Source: Hyaloscypha bicolor E (Eukaryota > Ascomycota > Leotiomycetes > Helotiales > Hyaloscyphaceae). Taken from it: 64,000 nt of DNA. The stretch is from positions 602,092 through 666,091 of the forward strand of contig NW_020194588.1 of NCBI RefSeq assembly GCF_002865645.1. The letters run 5' to 3'. The notes below the pieces were generated by a model. It did not search any database and was not told the DNA's origin. It worked only from the letters and a program-made list of their open reading frames with translations. This document shows, in pieces, positions 10,056 through 23,689 of this stretch (position 1 is the first letter of the stretch; every line of letters starts with the position of its first letter). Made by a program: the position numbers and the translations under genes.

Positions 10056-13000
10056 AATAGCTATAATTTAAAGAATAAATTTATTATAGAATAATAAAAA
10101 AAGAAAAATAATTAAATTAATTAATTAGTACTAATATTACTTTTATAAATAAAATAAAAATTATTATTAGAAATAAATAAACTAATATTTAAATACTATA
10201 TTTTAGAAATATAAATAAGATTATAATTTGAAATAAAAGAGATATTTATATCTAAAATAAATAAATTTAGTAATTTTTTATAATTTCTAAATATTTTTCA
10301 AATTAGTATTATTTTTAATAATAATAGTATTTATTATAAAAATATTAAAGTTAAGCTTTTAATATTAATAGAATTAATTATTATATTATTAAAATTATTT
10401 CTATTATTTTTCTTATATTATAAATACTTTAAATTTCTAATATTAATTTCTATTATATATTTAATTACTTTATAATATCTTTATTTATTAATAATTTAGC
10501 TATTTCTTATAATTCTTTTTCGTATTATTAAGCTTTATATTTCTTTTTTATAAAAGCAAGCTTTATATTAATAAATACTCTTTTATAGTCTAATATAAAT
10601 ATTAGTTTCGGGAAAATTAAGGTATTTAAAATATAAGCTAATATAGCTTCCTTTAATTTAAGTTAAATATCTTATTATATAATAGGTCTTTTATTTAATT
10701 CTTTAAATATAAAAATAAAATATTTAATATTTTTAAATAAAAGTTTTATAAATATAAAATTTAGAACCTAAAAAAATATAATTAAACTATTTCTATTTTA
10801 ATAATTTAAAGCTAAAAAAGAGAAAAGAATCTCGAAAAAGCCTTAAATCTAAATAATTATAAACTATATATAGGCTTATATATTAGCTTAAGCTTATTAT
10901 AATAGCTAGTATAAGTGTGACGGCGCTGGCTGGGGGCCAAAGGGGGGTGGCTATTATATGACTGGTTTCACCTAGCTAGCCGGCGTTTCAGTGGTTTTAG
11001 CTAGTATTTCCCTCCTTTTATCCCCTTTCCTTCTCTCTCTCCTTCTTCTCCTTAGCTTAGTATTCTCAATACATGGGATTTTCCTGGATCTTTGAGCCTT
11101 TATACCATTGCCTCGATCCCGCCGTTATAATAAGGGCATAATCTGCTAAGAATAGGATATCGGAAATAGATATAAAACGAAGCTAAGCCGGAATTATTTG
11201 AACGGAATAATACTAAAGGTTAAGGCATTCTTCCTACTTTATTCTATAACTTAGTATTTTCTAATATATAAGATTCTTTAAACTTTAAGCCTTTAATTAT
11301 TATATTAATCTCGCTATTATACTTATAATATATAATCTTAACTTATATTTCTCGATTTAATTTTATATATCTAATTAGTTCTAGTCTAATTTCTACTAAT
11401 ACTATATATTATAATAATTATAATATTATTTCTTTTCTTAAAATAAGCTTATTTTCGAGCTTTAAAAATTCTTATTAAATTCTTAAATTATAAATTATAT
11501 ATTAAAGACTAAAGGCCTTTTATATATAATTTAAAGAATTTCTATTTATTATATATAATTCTAGTAATATATTATTTCCAATATAGTTTAATTAGTAAAA
11601 AAGATTCTAAAATAATTTTAGTTATTTGAAATTCTTATTATAAAAGTTCTAAAAAGCTAAAAGATTATTATTTAATAAAAATACTAAATATTATTTTAAT
11701 TTTTAATTTTATTCTTTTTACTAAATTTAGTATTTAAGCTTTTTATAAAATAGCTTTATTACTAGTATTTCTTAAATTTTATATTCTATTTTTTTATTTT
11801 ATAATTCTAATAATAAATTTTTTAGATTTATTTATTTAAAGAAAAAGTTATTTAAATCTTTATATAGTTTCTTTATATAAAATACTAGATATATTTTTAT
11901 TAATTTCAAAAACTTAAGCCTAAAAGAATATTTAAATTATTTTAGGATTTTATATAATTCTTTTATTTAATTAGCTAGCTTATAGTTCAAGTAATTATTT
12001 TTCTAATATTTAATAAAAATTTATATTTTATTTTCTATTTCGAAATTTATTAATTAATAATATTTATATTTATATTATATTCTTTTATATTTTTTACTAT
12101 AATTTATAAAGCTATATTATTAGAGCCTTTATTTTTTATTTATTTAGTTTTTTCTTTAAAATATTTAATTATATTTGAATTTTCTAATTAATAGTTTTTT
12201 TTTTATAAAAATAAATAAAAACTAGCTTATAGTTTTATAAATTAGATCTATTTATTAATAATTAATTATTACTATTTATTTATTTTAATTATTTTAGTAA
12301 TAGTTCGTATAGAAATATAATTATTACTTAAAATATTAGTTAATAATCTCTATTTAGTTATTAGTTTAGAAATTATTAATAATTAATAACTTGAGCTTTA
12401 TACTAATATATTTATAGACTTTGCTTTAGAAATCTAGTATAAATTAGAAATCTTAATTAAATATTATAGTTTCCGAAATATTAATTTAGTAAACTATATA
12501 AATTAAAAATAAAAATACTAACTTTTTAGTTATAATTATATTTCAAATAAGAATTATAATAAAGTATTTATCTAGATAATTAATAAAGATTATTACTATA
12601 TTATATTTATTTCTATTTTCTAAATACTTTTCAAAATTTATTAATATATATTACTAGAAATAATTAAATGCTAATAATAAATATAAAAGATTTAACTTTT
12701 TATTTCTAGAAATATAAAGTTATTAATAAATATTTATATTTGGCCTAGCTAATAATAATAAACCTAAAAAAACTATTAAACCTTGGCTTATTTTAGGTAT
12801 TTTATTAGAAGCTATATATATATTTTCTAAATAAAAATAATATATAAAAATATTTTAAATATTATTATATTATTAAATATAAATAATTTATTATATTATA
12901 AAAAAAACTATTTTATAATATTTAAATATCTTTTTTCTATTTCTTGCTTTATTTTATAGCTTTTCTAGCTTTAATAACTTTTAATTTTTATTTAATAGCT

Positions 13001-14277
13001 TATTTATAAACTAGATATTATTATATTAAATTTCTTTTTAAACTAGATTTATTAAGGCCTTAATTAAAACTAATTAAAAATTCTATATAATATTATTATT
13101 AATCTTTTATTATAAAAGATGAATTTGAATTTAATAAACTATTATTATTTTATTTTAGGTAATTATATTCTTATATTTTTTACTTAAGATATTTATTTAA
13201 TTAATTTATTTAATATATAAGCTTAAAATAATAATAAAAAAATATTTTATTTAATAAGTTTATTTTATTAAAAGCTTTTTATAATTATAAAATACTTGAG
13301 AGCTTAATAATCTAAATAAATTATAAAGAATACTTTCTATAAATCTTTTAGTTCTATTTATTATTTAATTAAAATAATAATAATAATAATAATAAGTATT
13401 TCTTTATTATAAATATTATAGTTTAGTTCTATTAATTATATAGTTTTAGAAAAGAATATTAGCTATAATTCTATTTAATATATTTGTTTTAATTATAATA
13501 AAAAGATTCGAGTTATAATAATATAAAATTAGTATTAAAAATATAGCTTGCTTTAGTTTATTATAATATTTTTTAATACTAATATATTTATTTATATAAA
13601 AGTTTTATTATATAATTTCAATTTATAATAAAATATTAATAAAAATTATAAAAGCTTAAAAAGCCTTATATTTCTTTAATTATTATTAATAATTATTATT
13701 TTATTTGAATTTATTTTAATACTTTTAATAGAAATAATAAAGTTTAAATATTTTATATAAATAACTTTAAATTTTAATTCTTAATATTTATTTAGAGGCT
13801 AATATTTTATAATTACTAAAAAATCTTTTATATATAGTTTTTATATTTCAGGAAATTATTTAAATAAACTATATAAAAGATATTAAAGTAATTAAAGAAA
13901 ATATTATTTATATATTTCTAATATATAATAAAGCTATTAATTAGGCCTTTTTAAAAACTTTATATTTATAAACTTTATATTTTATATAAAATATTATAAG
14001 TTTTTTTAATTTTAGATTTATTTAAATTCAATAAAATATTTATTAAATATTTAGCTTTATATAAATCTTAATTTAAGCTAGCTATATAAGAATTTTATAA
14101 ATAAAAGAAAGAAAAATTCTTTTATATTAAATTATTTAGCTTATAATAATTAATATAGAATTAGAAAGCTTTATTAGTTTTTTTTATAAAAAAAAATAGA
14201 AATATAAAAAAAAACTAACTTAATTTAATAAAGCTTTATTAGAGGTTTTCTTTAAGAAAATATTTAATTTCTTATAA
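10056..14277 (-). mobile_element. Gypsy element G relic (RT, RNase H, integrase)
   Basis: Reading the minus strand through RIP-type stops gives a Ty3/Gypsy pol in the order RT, RNase H, integrase. The RT active-site region is at about 13845-13880 (reads YIVYLNNFLKY, where the catalytic aspartates have become asparagines). The integrase core is at about 12361-12620 (FINYLDKYF, then ISETIIFN, where relatives have a DxxxxDRGxQF-type block). Element F is inserted at 14278, cutting G off from its 5' part. The element is dead. LTR limits are not established; the LTR at 9753-10055 may or may not be its 3' LTR. Confidence 0.6.
10916..11129. mobile_element. Solo LTR, 214 bp, TSD ATAAG
   Basis: A GC-richer islet begins TGTGACGGCG and ends CGCCGTTATA, which is the inverse of the start after two C-to-T changes (CGCCGTCACA). 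The 5-bp repeats ATAAG at 10911-10915 and 11130-11134 flank it exactly. No second copy or internal sequence is present, so it is a solo LTR inside element G. The interior has a CT-rich stretch. The family is not otherwise present in this window. Confidence 0.85.
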
Positions 14278-14457
14278 TATAATAGAAATTTAATTATTAT
14301 ATAAATTTCGAATTATATATAAATATTAGATATATAAATAAAGGTAAAGAAAATAAGAAGTTAAATAAATAAAAATAATAATTTTAAGATTCTTAATACT
14401 AGTAATAAAATAATATAAATAACTAAAAATAAGAAACTTCGAAAATTCATATATTAG
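14278..14457 (-). mobile_element. Element F left (3') LTR, first part
   Basis: This is the outer part of the left LTR of element F, split by Copia A and resumed at 22655-22768. Together the parts give 294 bp, against 297 bp in the right LTR. It begins TATAATAGAAATTT. The likely 5-bp TSD is TATAA (14273-14277 and 33119-33123), which is weak evidence in such AT-rich DNA. The unsplit right LTR shows the empty site: its TATTAG runs straight into AAAAGCTAATT. Confidence 0.85.
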
Positions 14458-15602
14458 TATTAGTTTATTAGTAATATATAGTATTATTATATAATTATAG
14501 AATACTATTTATATAAGGTTAATAAAGTTATTATTTAGAAATAGGAATTATAATATTATAGTATTAATATATAATTCCTAAATCTACTAAGCCTAAAGTG
14601 GTCTAGTTTACTAATTGAATTACTAATAAGATATAAGATTATATAATTATATCTCGTATTCTATATTCTATTACCTATATTCTATTATTTATATCCCGTA
14701 TTTCGTATCCCGTAACTATATATATAACTCTTAAAGAAATAGCTATACTAATACTAGAAACTCTTTAAAAAACGCGAAAAATAGTATTTTTCTCTAATTA
14801 TATATAAATTCCCTAATCCGGCCTAGTACCAGATTTTTCAAACATTTTATATATTTATATTACTTCTGAGGTTTTAGTTATATACTAAAGGCTATAGTCT
14901 TTTATATATAACTTTCTCTTCTATAATATTTTTCTATCTTATATATTTATTTCCTATTCTATTTATATTTAATTTATTTCTCTATATCTAATTATATAGT
15001 ATTTATATTAATTAGGTATTTAAAAGTATTTATTAGCTTTAATTTTATTATAAAATTAGTAAGATTTAATTCTTTCTTAATCTATTTAACTTTTATAATC
15101 TCTTATTATTTATATATCTAGTAAAGATATATTATATTAATTATTAGATGCTTTTCACGAGTAGTTCCTAATTTAATAAGGCATTTATATAATAATTTCG
15201 AATCTATATAGACTATTAGTAATAGTTCTATTTTTAGTATTCTATTAATTATAGATTTAACTAAAGTACCTATATTAAAGCTATAAGCTATATTATAGAG
15301 TTCTAAAACTAGAAGACTTCTAGTAACTTTTTTATATTTAATAGAGAACTAGTAAATAATATTAGTATATCTAGTTCTATTTACTAGAACTAGAATATAT
15401 TCGATTTAGGAAAAGAGATTTCTATTATTTATAAATAAAGTATTTATAAAAATAATTAAATATAAGAATTCTTTTACTAGCTTTATAAATCTTAGTTTTC
15501 TGGTAGTATTTTTAATTTATTATTAAATATACTTATTAAATACCTTTATATTAGTTTCCGAGGGTTTAATAGCCTAAGCTATAATTAATAGATTATATAT
15601 AA

Positions 15603-15680
15603 GATTAGGGCCGCTTTACTAAAATTAAAACCTAGTAGTCCTATATAAGCTCCGGGGCCAGTTTTAATTTTGCCCTAATC
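15603..15680. repeat. Imperfect inverted repeat (hairpin)
   Basis: The left arm at 15603-15631 has GATTAGGGC, an extra 9 bases, then AAAATTAAAAC. It pairs with the right arm GTTTTAATTTT-GCCCTAATC at 15661-15680. The hairpin lies at the left edge of the 1.6-kb insert and may be its terminal structure. Confidence 0.7.
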
Positions 15681-16964
15681 TCGATTTGAGATTAATTAGA
15701 TAAAGCTCTCTTTTTATTTTTATAAATTACTATATTCCTTAATTATATTTATAAAGCTCTTTCTTCTCTTTTATAGGCTATTTTAAACTTTACTTTTATT
15801 TATTAAGCTCTCTCTTACTTAATTCCCTCTTTTCCTTTTCCTTAATTATAGCTATATTATACTTATAAGCTCGTATTAATATAATATATAAGTATACGAG
15901 AAATTAGTCTTTTTAAGAGCTTTTATTTAAATAATTATTAATTTCTAAAGGCTGTTTTCTATTATTTTTTATAAGATACCCGTAGTATTCTCTTGCCTTT
16001 ACCTCTCTAAGCTTCTGCTTGCCCGATTACCTAGTATAGGCTTGTATATGCCTTTAAAGCTTATCTTTAGTAAGCTTATTCTCAAGTCTTAATATCCTTA
16101 CTTACTTCTTTCTTTAAATCCTATATTAATGGTTTGACTTTTGCTTCCGTTTTCGGTATATAGAGTATATAAAGAATTATTCAAATTTAGAAAAAGGGCG
16201 TTTTTAATTATAACTAGAGTAGTATTCTAAGGAAAAGGGTTAGTAAGTATTTATAGACAGGGTTTCCTACTTACGGGCTATAGGCTTGTTTATAAATTAA
16301 TTTATAGATACCTCTTTATTCGTAAATTCCTCCTCTTCGTTCATAAGTCCCCCCTCTTTATCTATAGGTCTCTCTTTATCTGCAAGTTCTTCTCCTTTGC
16401 CCGCAAGCCCCTCCTCTCTTTATATCTCTAAATATTAGCTAGCCGTAAGCTAGTACCATACTTCCTCCTGCTCCTGCTCTTACTTCTGCTCTTGCTCCTG
16501 CTCCCTCCTCTTATACTCGTTCGTAAACTGCCATATATTAGCCCCGCTACTTACTATTTGCAAGCTCTTACCGGATCGTTCTCTTCCCATTTCCTCTCTT
16601 GCTCTATCTTTCACTGCTTCTCCTCTTTATCCCACTACTATTTATTGTCTTATAATCGAGCCTGGAACTCCCTCTACTCTCTTTGGGCTTCTCTTTCTGC
16701 TAGTGTCTTCTCCAAGTCTATAGGATCCCATATCCCACGCTTTTATACCTGTAGCTTTGCTCTCTTTGCCTATAAGATCCGCCGGTTATGCCTTTTTTAT
16801 ATAAACTCGCCTGTAGCTTTATGGTATTAGTCGTACTTTTATATAAGGCAGATTTCACAAGTATAAAGTCGATATCCGTTCTCGTAAAAAGGGAAGCTTG
16901 TAATTAGGCAAAAGGACTTGTATCCGGAGTAGTATAGCCGGTTTAAAGAAAGGGTATCTATTGG

Positions 16965-17115
16965 GAGCCTGCGGAGCCTGTAAAGCCTGTGAATTAGCCT
17001 ATAAACCTTATAAAAGGGAGCCTATAGAACTTGTAGAACCTATAAAGTCTATAGAGCTTATAGAGCCCATAAAGCCTGTAAAATAGAGCCTATAAAGCCT
17101 GCAAAATAGAGCCTA
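16965..17115. repeat. Degenerate 9-bp repeats (GAGCCTRTAAA-like)
   Basis: About a dozen imperfect 9-base units related to AAGCCTGTA and GAGCCTATA follow one another. The 9-base period preserves a three-codon frame, suggesting a former repetitive protein segment, of (E/K)P(V)-like type if read on the plus strand. It lies inside the 1.6-kb insert. Confidence 0.6.
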
Positions 17116-20100
17116 AACTATAGAGCGGACCTAAAGTTTTAGTATTTCCGAAGTTTGGTATTTCCGTATAAATACATTTATATAATAGTATTAGTTTTCT
17201 CCGGAAAATAGCGAAAATATAAGATAGAAAGCTTCTGGTTAATAGACTAATATAATATATACTTCTCTAGTATATTAGGTAATATATTAGTCTTTAATAG
17301 AAAGATCTTAATAAATAGTACCCCTATTACTTATAGTAATAGTATTTTTTATAGAAATAGTTTAGAGGTTTTTATACTAGTATTCTTATATAAAAGTAAT
17401 TCTAGTAATATTTATATAAATAATATCTTTATTAAACTTGAGATTATAGTTAATAGTAAAGTATTTATACTTTTTGGCTAAAAAACTTATTTTCTTAAAG
17501 CTTTAGTTACTCTGTTTTTATAAAGTTATTATTTCTAATAAATAGAATATTATTAGTTTAAAGGCTAATAATTCCGAAGAGTTATTTATTATAAAAGAGG
17601 CAAGAGTTATAAGTTAACTAATTTATAGAAAGCTTATTAATATAATAGAAATAGAAAGTTTTAAACTAGTAGTTTCTAGTTTCCGGTATATTATATAATA
17701 GTTTTATAACCTTTAGAACCGAATTATTATTTAGATTTAGCTCTCTAGTAAGCTTATAAAATAAATTAATATAAAAATTATAGTTAAATAAGGTTATTAA
17801 TTAGATATAAGCTTATGAGATATTATATAAATATAGCTTTATAATATTTATTATTATAGTAATAATACTAAGAATAATTCACTAGCTAATATATTAAATA
17901 GTAGGTAATTATATTAATATTATATATTTCTTACTATTATTATAAGCCTGAATAACTAGTCTCGACTTTTTAAACTTTCTTTTAATACTTTTATTTTTAA
18001 TCTTATTAATAAACCGAGAGTTAAAAATTTTTTTTTTTTTAGTATCTGAGATCTGGAAATAACCTCAAATATATTCTTTTCTAGAAGGCTAGTAACTTTA
18101 ATTTAACGGAAGTTCTTATATAGGTTATTATATTATAGAAATACTATAATATTCGGGTTTTTATAAGGGTATTTTTATTATACTTTAGTATAATAGCGGG
18201 AATAGCAAGAGGAATTATATCTATATTACCTTTAGCTTTATTATAAAGTTCGGGAATAGATTCAGATTCGGGGCTATTAATAATAACCTTAATATTCCCT
18301 ATATAAAAGAACTTTATAGAAGTTAAGTAAAAGATAGTATTACTATATAATAGAGCTAGTATATAGGTTTTCTCCTTAATAGCTATTAGCTTATATAGCC
18401 TATTCCAATTACTAGATTAACTAGTATTTCCTTTATATTATATAAAAATATCCGAATTTAAGGGAAGTTTATAAATATTAGTAGTACTAGAACTATTTCA
18501 GGTATTTAGAGTATTTATAATCTAGTATCTAGCTTAAAGCTTCTGAATTTCTATTATTATTTTCTTGAGTACTATTAATTACTATAATATAATTAGTAAT
18601 AGAATATTATATTTAGTTATTTAAGGTAAAGTACTATAAATTAAAAGGGTTAGAATAATACTATTAAGTCTAATAGAATTATTAATAGCCTTAAAAGCTA
18701 TTTAAAGTATAGTATTCTTATTAATTCTATTAATTTCGGCTATAATAATAAGATAAATATATTAAATCGGGCTATAATAGCATTTTATAATTCCGACGGA
18801 ATTATAAGTTTCTATAGAAATAATTTTAATCTTGGTTCCTATAGTATTTACAAGCTAAGTAAACTCCTTATTAGTAAACTGCTTTCTAATATCTACTATA
18901 ATTTAATTAGGAGAGCCTAAATAAGTATTAATCTAATATTATTTTAGGGTATTTCAAATATATAATATATTAATATTTTAAAGCTATTAGCTAGCTTAAT
19001 ATTAAGTGCCTTTATTAATAATATAAAATATAAACTTACCGGAAATATAGAAAATATTAATAATAATAGAATAGTTAAAGCTAATATTATTTCTTAGATT
19101 AAACTTGAATTATTTTAGTAATTATCCAAATTTCTAGTATTATTTATAGTACTTTATAAGATATTTAAGGGCTTCTATATTAATATTATAGCCTGTTTAT
19201 TCTAGTATATTTCGGAGCTTACTAATAAATAAATAACTAAAATAGTAATATAGATATTATAATTTAATCTTTATAAGAAAATAGGTATTATAGATAAAGA
19301 ATTCGGAAATAAAGCTTTATAGAATAGTATTCTAAAACAGAAAAGAATATCCAAAACATTATACTATAAGTATAAAGTATTTATTAGAAATAATAAAATA
19401 ATTAGTAAGATTATTAAAATAGATTTCTAGCTTATCTATATTAGCTAAGCTAAGTAAAAATAGAGTTTTTATAGGTATAGTATAGAATTATATTTATCTA
19501 ATTAGTATTTTTATTATTATAGATCTAATAGAAAATATAGATCTAATACTAAATTAGATATTAACTTAATATTTAGTAGTTTTATTAAGTTAGATATTAC
19601 TATTAGTCTATTATAAAGCTTGGAATTAATTAGAACTAGTAATTAAGAATCTAAAGATTCTAATATTAATTATAACTTTATAAAAGTAGTAAATATTATA
19701 TCTTAATATACTATTAATTATAAATATCTAAGTGTCTTTTATTTATTTAATAGGCTCTAGGATATAGTTCTTGCCTATTATCTAGTATATAAGAAAAAAG
19801 AAAATAAGGTTATTTATAAGAATATTAATTATAGGAATAGTAAAAGCGGGGGCTATAGAAGTAGCTAGAAAGCTCTTAATAGAAGTAAAATAGAAATTAG
19901 AATAATATTTCTTCCTTTTATTCGTTTTTACTAATAAGGTTTTAAAAGCATTATTTACTAGTTTATTCTTCTTATTCTTATTATTCTTTTCTTTTTCAAA
20001 TTCGGTAATATATTATATATAAGTATTACTAAAGCATTTATTAAAGTTATAGGTATTTCGGAATCTAAATTAGTAAATGTTTCTATTCTTGAATTAAGCT

Positions 20101-21559
20101 TTCTTAGCCTCTTATTTCTCTGGTATATATTTCTATAAGTAGTATTTGGGTCTCTTATATATAAAATATAATTTCGGAATATAATTATTATAATTATAGA
20201 ACTTAAAGTAATTATTATAGGTTCCGAAATTATAGCTAGATCCATATTAATAATTTCCAGACAGGCAGTAATTTAGAAGATTTTAAGAATAGTATTATTA
20301 ATTAGTAAAAAGAATTTCGGTATTAATTTATTATTCTTTCTTATAAATAGTAATAGATAATTAGAGCTTATTAATAAGTTAGCCAAAATTAGAAAGAGAA
20401 TCCGAGACTATATTAGTATACTAGTATACCTTAATAAGAGGTAATAATCTTATTATATAGGAATTCGGTATTTTATAAAATAGGTACTAGTTTATATTAT
20501 AATTTATATAGGTTATTAATTAGTAATTAGACAAGTTTAAATATTGTTTTTTTAGGGTATTAAGCTATTATAGTTATTATTATAATAGTATTTTACTTGT
20601 CTAAGTTTTAATATTAGAAATCAGGGCCTTTAAAGAAGCTATAAATATTTATATAGGCCTCTTTATATATATATTAAGAGAGCTAGTTATTATAAAAGTA
20701 ACTTTATACTAGTTCCTTTAATATAGTAAGAAAAGCTCTTATTAATACCTCTTATAGAAACTTTATATATTAGTAAATATTAAGGAAAATAATAAGTTTT
20801 TAATTAAAACTACTATTAGTTCTATTATATTTTTATATTTTAGTATATATCTTTATTATTTCTCTAATTAGCTTTATAGTAAAAGGGCTAGCTAAAGAGC
20901 TATTTAAAAATAATAAAGGTAATAGAAATAGTAAAAATTCGTTATTACTAGCTTTTTATAATCCGGTACTAATAGAAGTAATTATAAGTAATAAATAAAT
21001 ATAAGTAATAATTAGTTTAGTTTATTAATTTCTTATAATATTATTATTAAGGAATATATTTAATAAAGTAATAAAGCCCGTATTAAGATCTAGTCTAGTA
21101 ATAATAATATTAGCTATAGTTCAGATATATTACTTTTTTTCCCTAAATAGTATTAACTAAAAACTATATAATAGTAAGTTCTTTATTATTTTATTTAATA
21201 TAAATACTACTATATTATAAAGTAGCTTATAATTTATATAATATATATTAATCTAGATAATTAAGTATTTTAAGATTAAAATTACTAAAATTCTCTTTAA
21301 ATAATTCCCAGAGATTATTATTAGTTAACTTCTTTATCTTATACTAGAATAGTCTAGTATTAAGATAATCTAGGACTTCCTTATTATTATAAGTAATTAG
21401 GTTAATACTGCCTTTTTATTTCTTTATTTATATATATTTATTCTATAGTTCTGCTATACTAAATCCCTGGGGCCAAGCTCTTCTTAATATATATATAATT
21501 CGTAATAAGAGAGATTTAAAGGTAAGGTAGTTTATAGTAAGTTTATAGAAAGCGTTTAG

Positions 21560-21690
21560 TAGTAAAGGTATTTAGATGCCTGATTCAGATACCAGATACC
21601 TGGTTTAAATACCAGATACCTGATTTAAATACCAGATATCTAGTTCAGATGCCTAGTTGAGATACCTGATTTAGATACCTAGAAATATTA
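21560..21690. repeat. Imperfect repeats of AGATACC(AGATACCTG) in the Copia A leader
   Basis: Units such as GATACCAGATACCTGGTTTA recur about six times near the 5' (right) end of Copia A. The corresponding place in Copia B (39175-39210) holds only about one and a half units, so the array expanded in A. The position between 5' LTR and gag suggests leader sequence. Confidence 0.75.
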
Positions 21691-21956
21691 AGGATATTAA
21701 AGTAAATATTTTGCCCTTAAATATTTTATCTATAACGAGAAATTAGGAAGTAAAATATTATAATTCCGGGAGAATCTAAAGCTTAAAGAACTCGATTTAA
21801 TAGTAAAATCAAAGTAATAGTTAAAGAGCTTTAAAGATATATATAGGATATATATTCCGGAAAAAGAATTCTATAAATATAGGTATTATATAAGTAAAAG
21901 AGATGGTTTCTAAAAAGGTAGTTTTAGGGCTAAAAGAAGTTAGTTTTAAAAAATAA

Positions 21957-22079
21957 TAAATAGTTAAATAAATAAATAGTTAAATAAATAAATAGTTAAA
22001 TAAATAAATAGTTAAATAAATAAATAGTTAAATAAATAAATAGTTAAATAAATAAATAGTTAAATAAATAAATAGTTAA
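21957..22079. repeat. Tandem array, 16-bp unit TAGTTAAATAAATAAA, about 8 copies
   Basis: This is a head-to-tail array in the leader of Copia A. Copia B has a single related unit at about 39480-39505, so this too is an expansion in A. The unit length equals that of the 9353-9568 array but the sequence is different. Confidence 0.95.
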
Positions 22080-22654
22080 GTAGCTAACTGCTTATTAATT
22101 AGTAAGAACTAGAGTTTTCTCTCTTAAACTACCGGATACTTTATAGAATTAACGAGTAATTCCCCCTTTTAATAAAATAGTTATTAGTTCTTAATAAAAG
22201 CTAGCCATTTTTTTCTTTAGGCTACTAGATACTTTATAGAATTAATAAGTAATTCCCTTCTTTAATATAGACTAGTTTAATTTTATTATAGGCTACTAGA
22301 TACTTCTTTAGTATAACTATTCTGTCTTTAATTTATAAGTATTAACTAATTAGTATTAGTTTACTAGTAATATATAGTACTATTATATAATTATAAAATA
22401 CTATTTATATAATATTAGTAAAGTTATTATTTAGAAATAGGAATTATAATATTATAATATTAATATATATTCCCTAAATCTACTAAGCCTAAAAGAGTCT
22501 AGTTTACTAATTAAGTTACTAATAAAATGCGAAGTTATATAATTATATCTCGTATCCTATATCTTATTACCTATATTTCATTACTTATATCTTATATCCC
22601 GTATTCCGTAACTATATATATAACTTCCAAAGAAATAGCTATACTAATAATTAG

Positions 22655-22768
22655 AAAGGCTAATTATATATATAAATAGAAATCTTATATAATTCCTTAA
22701 ACTAGTACTAATATATCTAGAAAATAGAATATATAATAATAATTACGAAATAAGAAAAAAAACCCTAT
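22655..22768 (-). mobile_element. Element F left (3') LTR, second part
   Basis: This resumes the F LTR after Copia A and its TSD. It starts AAAGGCTAATTATAT and ends ACCCTAT, matching 33000-33118 of the right LTR. Confidence 0.85.
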
Positions 22769-23689
22769 TATATAGCTTTTTATTATTATTTATAATTATT
22801 TCTTAATTATAGTAAAGAAAAATACTAAGCTTATATAAGTATAAAGCTTATTAGAATCTAGAAACTCAAACTATTTTTAAAGAAACCTATAGCCTATATT
22901 TAAAACCTCTTCTATTTTTTTTATTTTCTTTTAAGAAAAAAATATATATATAATAATAATAATTATAACAGAATTATATATATTTTTTATAACTAGTAAA
23001 AGTATATAATAAAAGAAAAAAGCTATATTCTAATAGCTATAAAGAAATAATATTAGTTTTATTTCTTTTATATCTAAAATATTTAACTTTTTTATTATTA
23101 TTTTTTTAAATAAATATTCTAATATAATATTCTTATTTTTTATTTCTTTATATATTCTTAACTTTCTTATTTTTCTTTTATTTGAAAATATTACTATTTC
23201 TAATATAATAGAGCCAAGTATTTTATTTTCTAGTCTTCTTTTCTATTTTATCTAATATTTTATCTAATTTCTCTATTTCTTTTATAATAATATTATTTTT
23301 ATATAAATTATTTATAAATTACTTTTATATAACGATTTCTAAAAAAGAAAAACCCAGTAATAAATATTAAATAAATCTTTTTATTATAAAAAGGCCTCTT
23401 TTCCTTATTTTTACTAACTTTTTTCTTCTTCTAATAATAATCTTAACTTCTTCTACTTTTTATCTATATCTGACCTCTATATCTATTAATTATTATATTT
23501 ACTTTTCCTAGTACTATTAGATTCCCGGAAGCTAAAAAGATTAATAACCCCGCCTCTAATTATATCTTTTATAATATAATATCTAATATTCTCTTTCTAA
23601 TAATAATTAAAAATAGTATTATTTAGCTTAGTATATAATAAATATATCTTTAATTATTTCCGTATAATTTCCTATTTATAATTTTTTTT

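Larger units (their letters stand above)
15595..17228 (-). mobile_element. Unidentified insertion in the Copia A RT region
   Basis: Copia B runs uninterrupted from GGTTATATA into AAGCTTCTGG (about 34,833-34,850). In Copia A the same junction is separated by about 1.63 kb. The insert is much less AT-rich. On the minus strand it encodes a highly charged, probably coiled-coil stretch with few stops (DLEKTLAEREAQRE; then KIEQERKWEEND; Glu/Gln repeats at 16460-16505). Its left end has an inverted repeat and its right part has degenerate 9-bp repeats. I found no clear terminal repeats or TSD. It may be a DNA-transposon fragment or captured gene sequence. Confidence 0.6.
14458..22649 (-). mobile_element. 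Copia element A, 8.2 kb, nested in the F LTR
   Basis: Both LTRs are 296 bp (14458-14753 and 22354-22649), starting TATTAG and ending CTAATA. The forms TGTTGG and CCAACA are expected before RIP. The TSD ATTAG is exact (14453-14457, 22650-22654). Orientation is minus: Gag zinc-knuckle remains lie near 20,050-20,200 and RNase H near the left LTR. The interior is homologous to Copia B but longer, because it carries a 1.6-kb insertion at about 15,595-17,228 and expanded tandem repeats near 21.6 and 22.0 kb. Heavy RIP has destroyed every frame. Confidence 0.9.

Noticed and set aside
16492..16830. Plus-strand 112-codon frame, hydrophobic
   Set aside because: The opposite strand reads as a charged coiled-coil segment with codon-like regularity; the plus frame is its shadow.
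19958..20245. Minus-strand 95-codon frame as a host gene
   Set aside because: It aligns in position and sequence with the Gag zinc-knuckle region of Copia B and is a transposon fragment.
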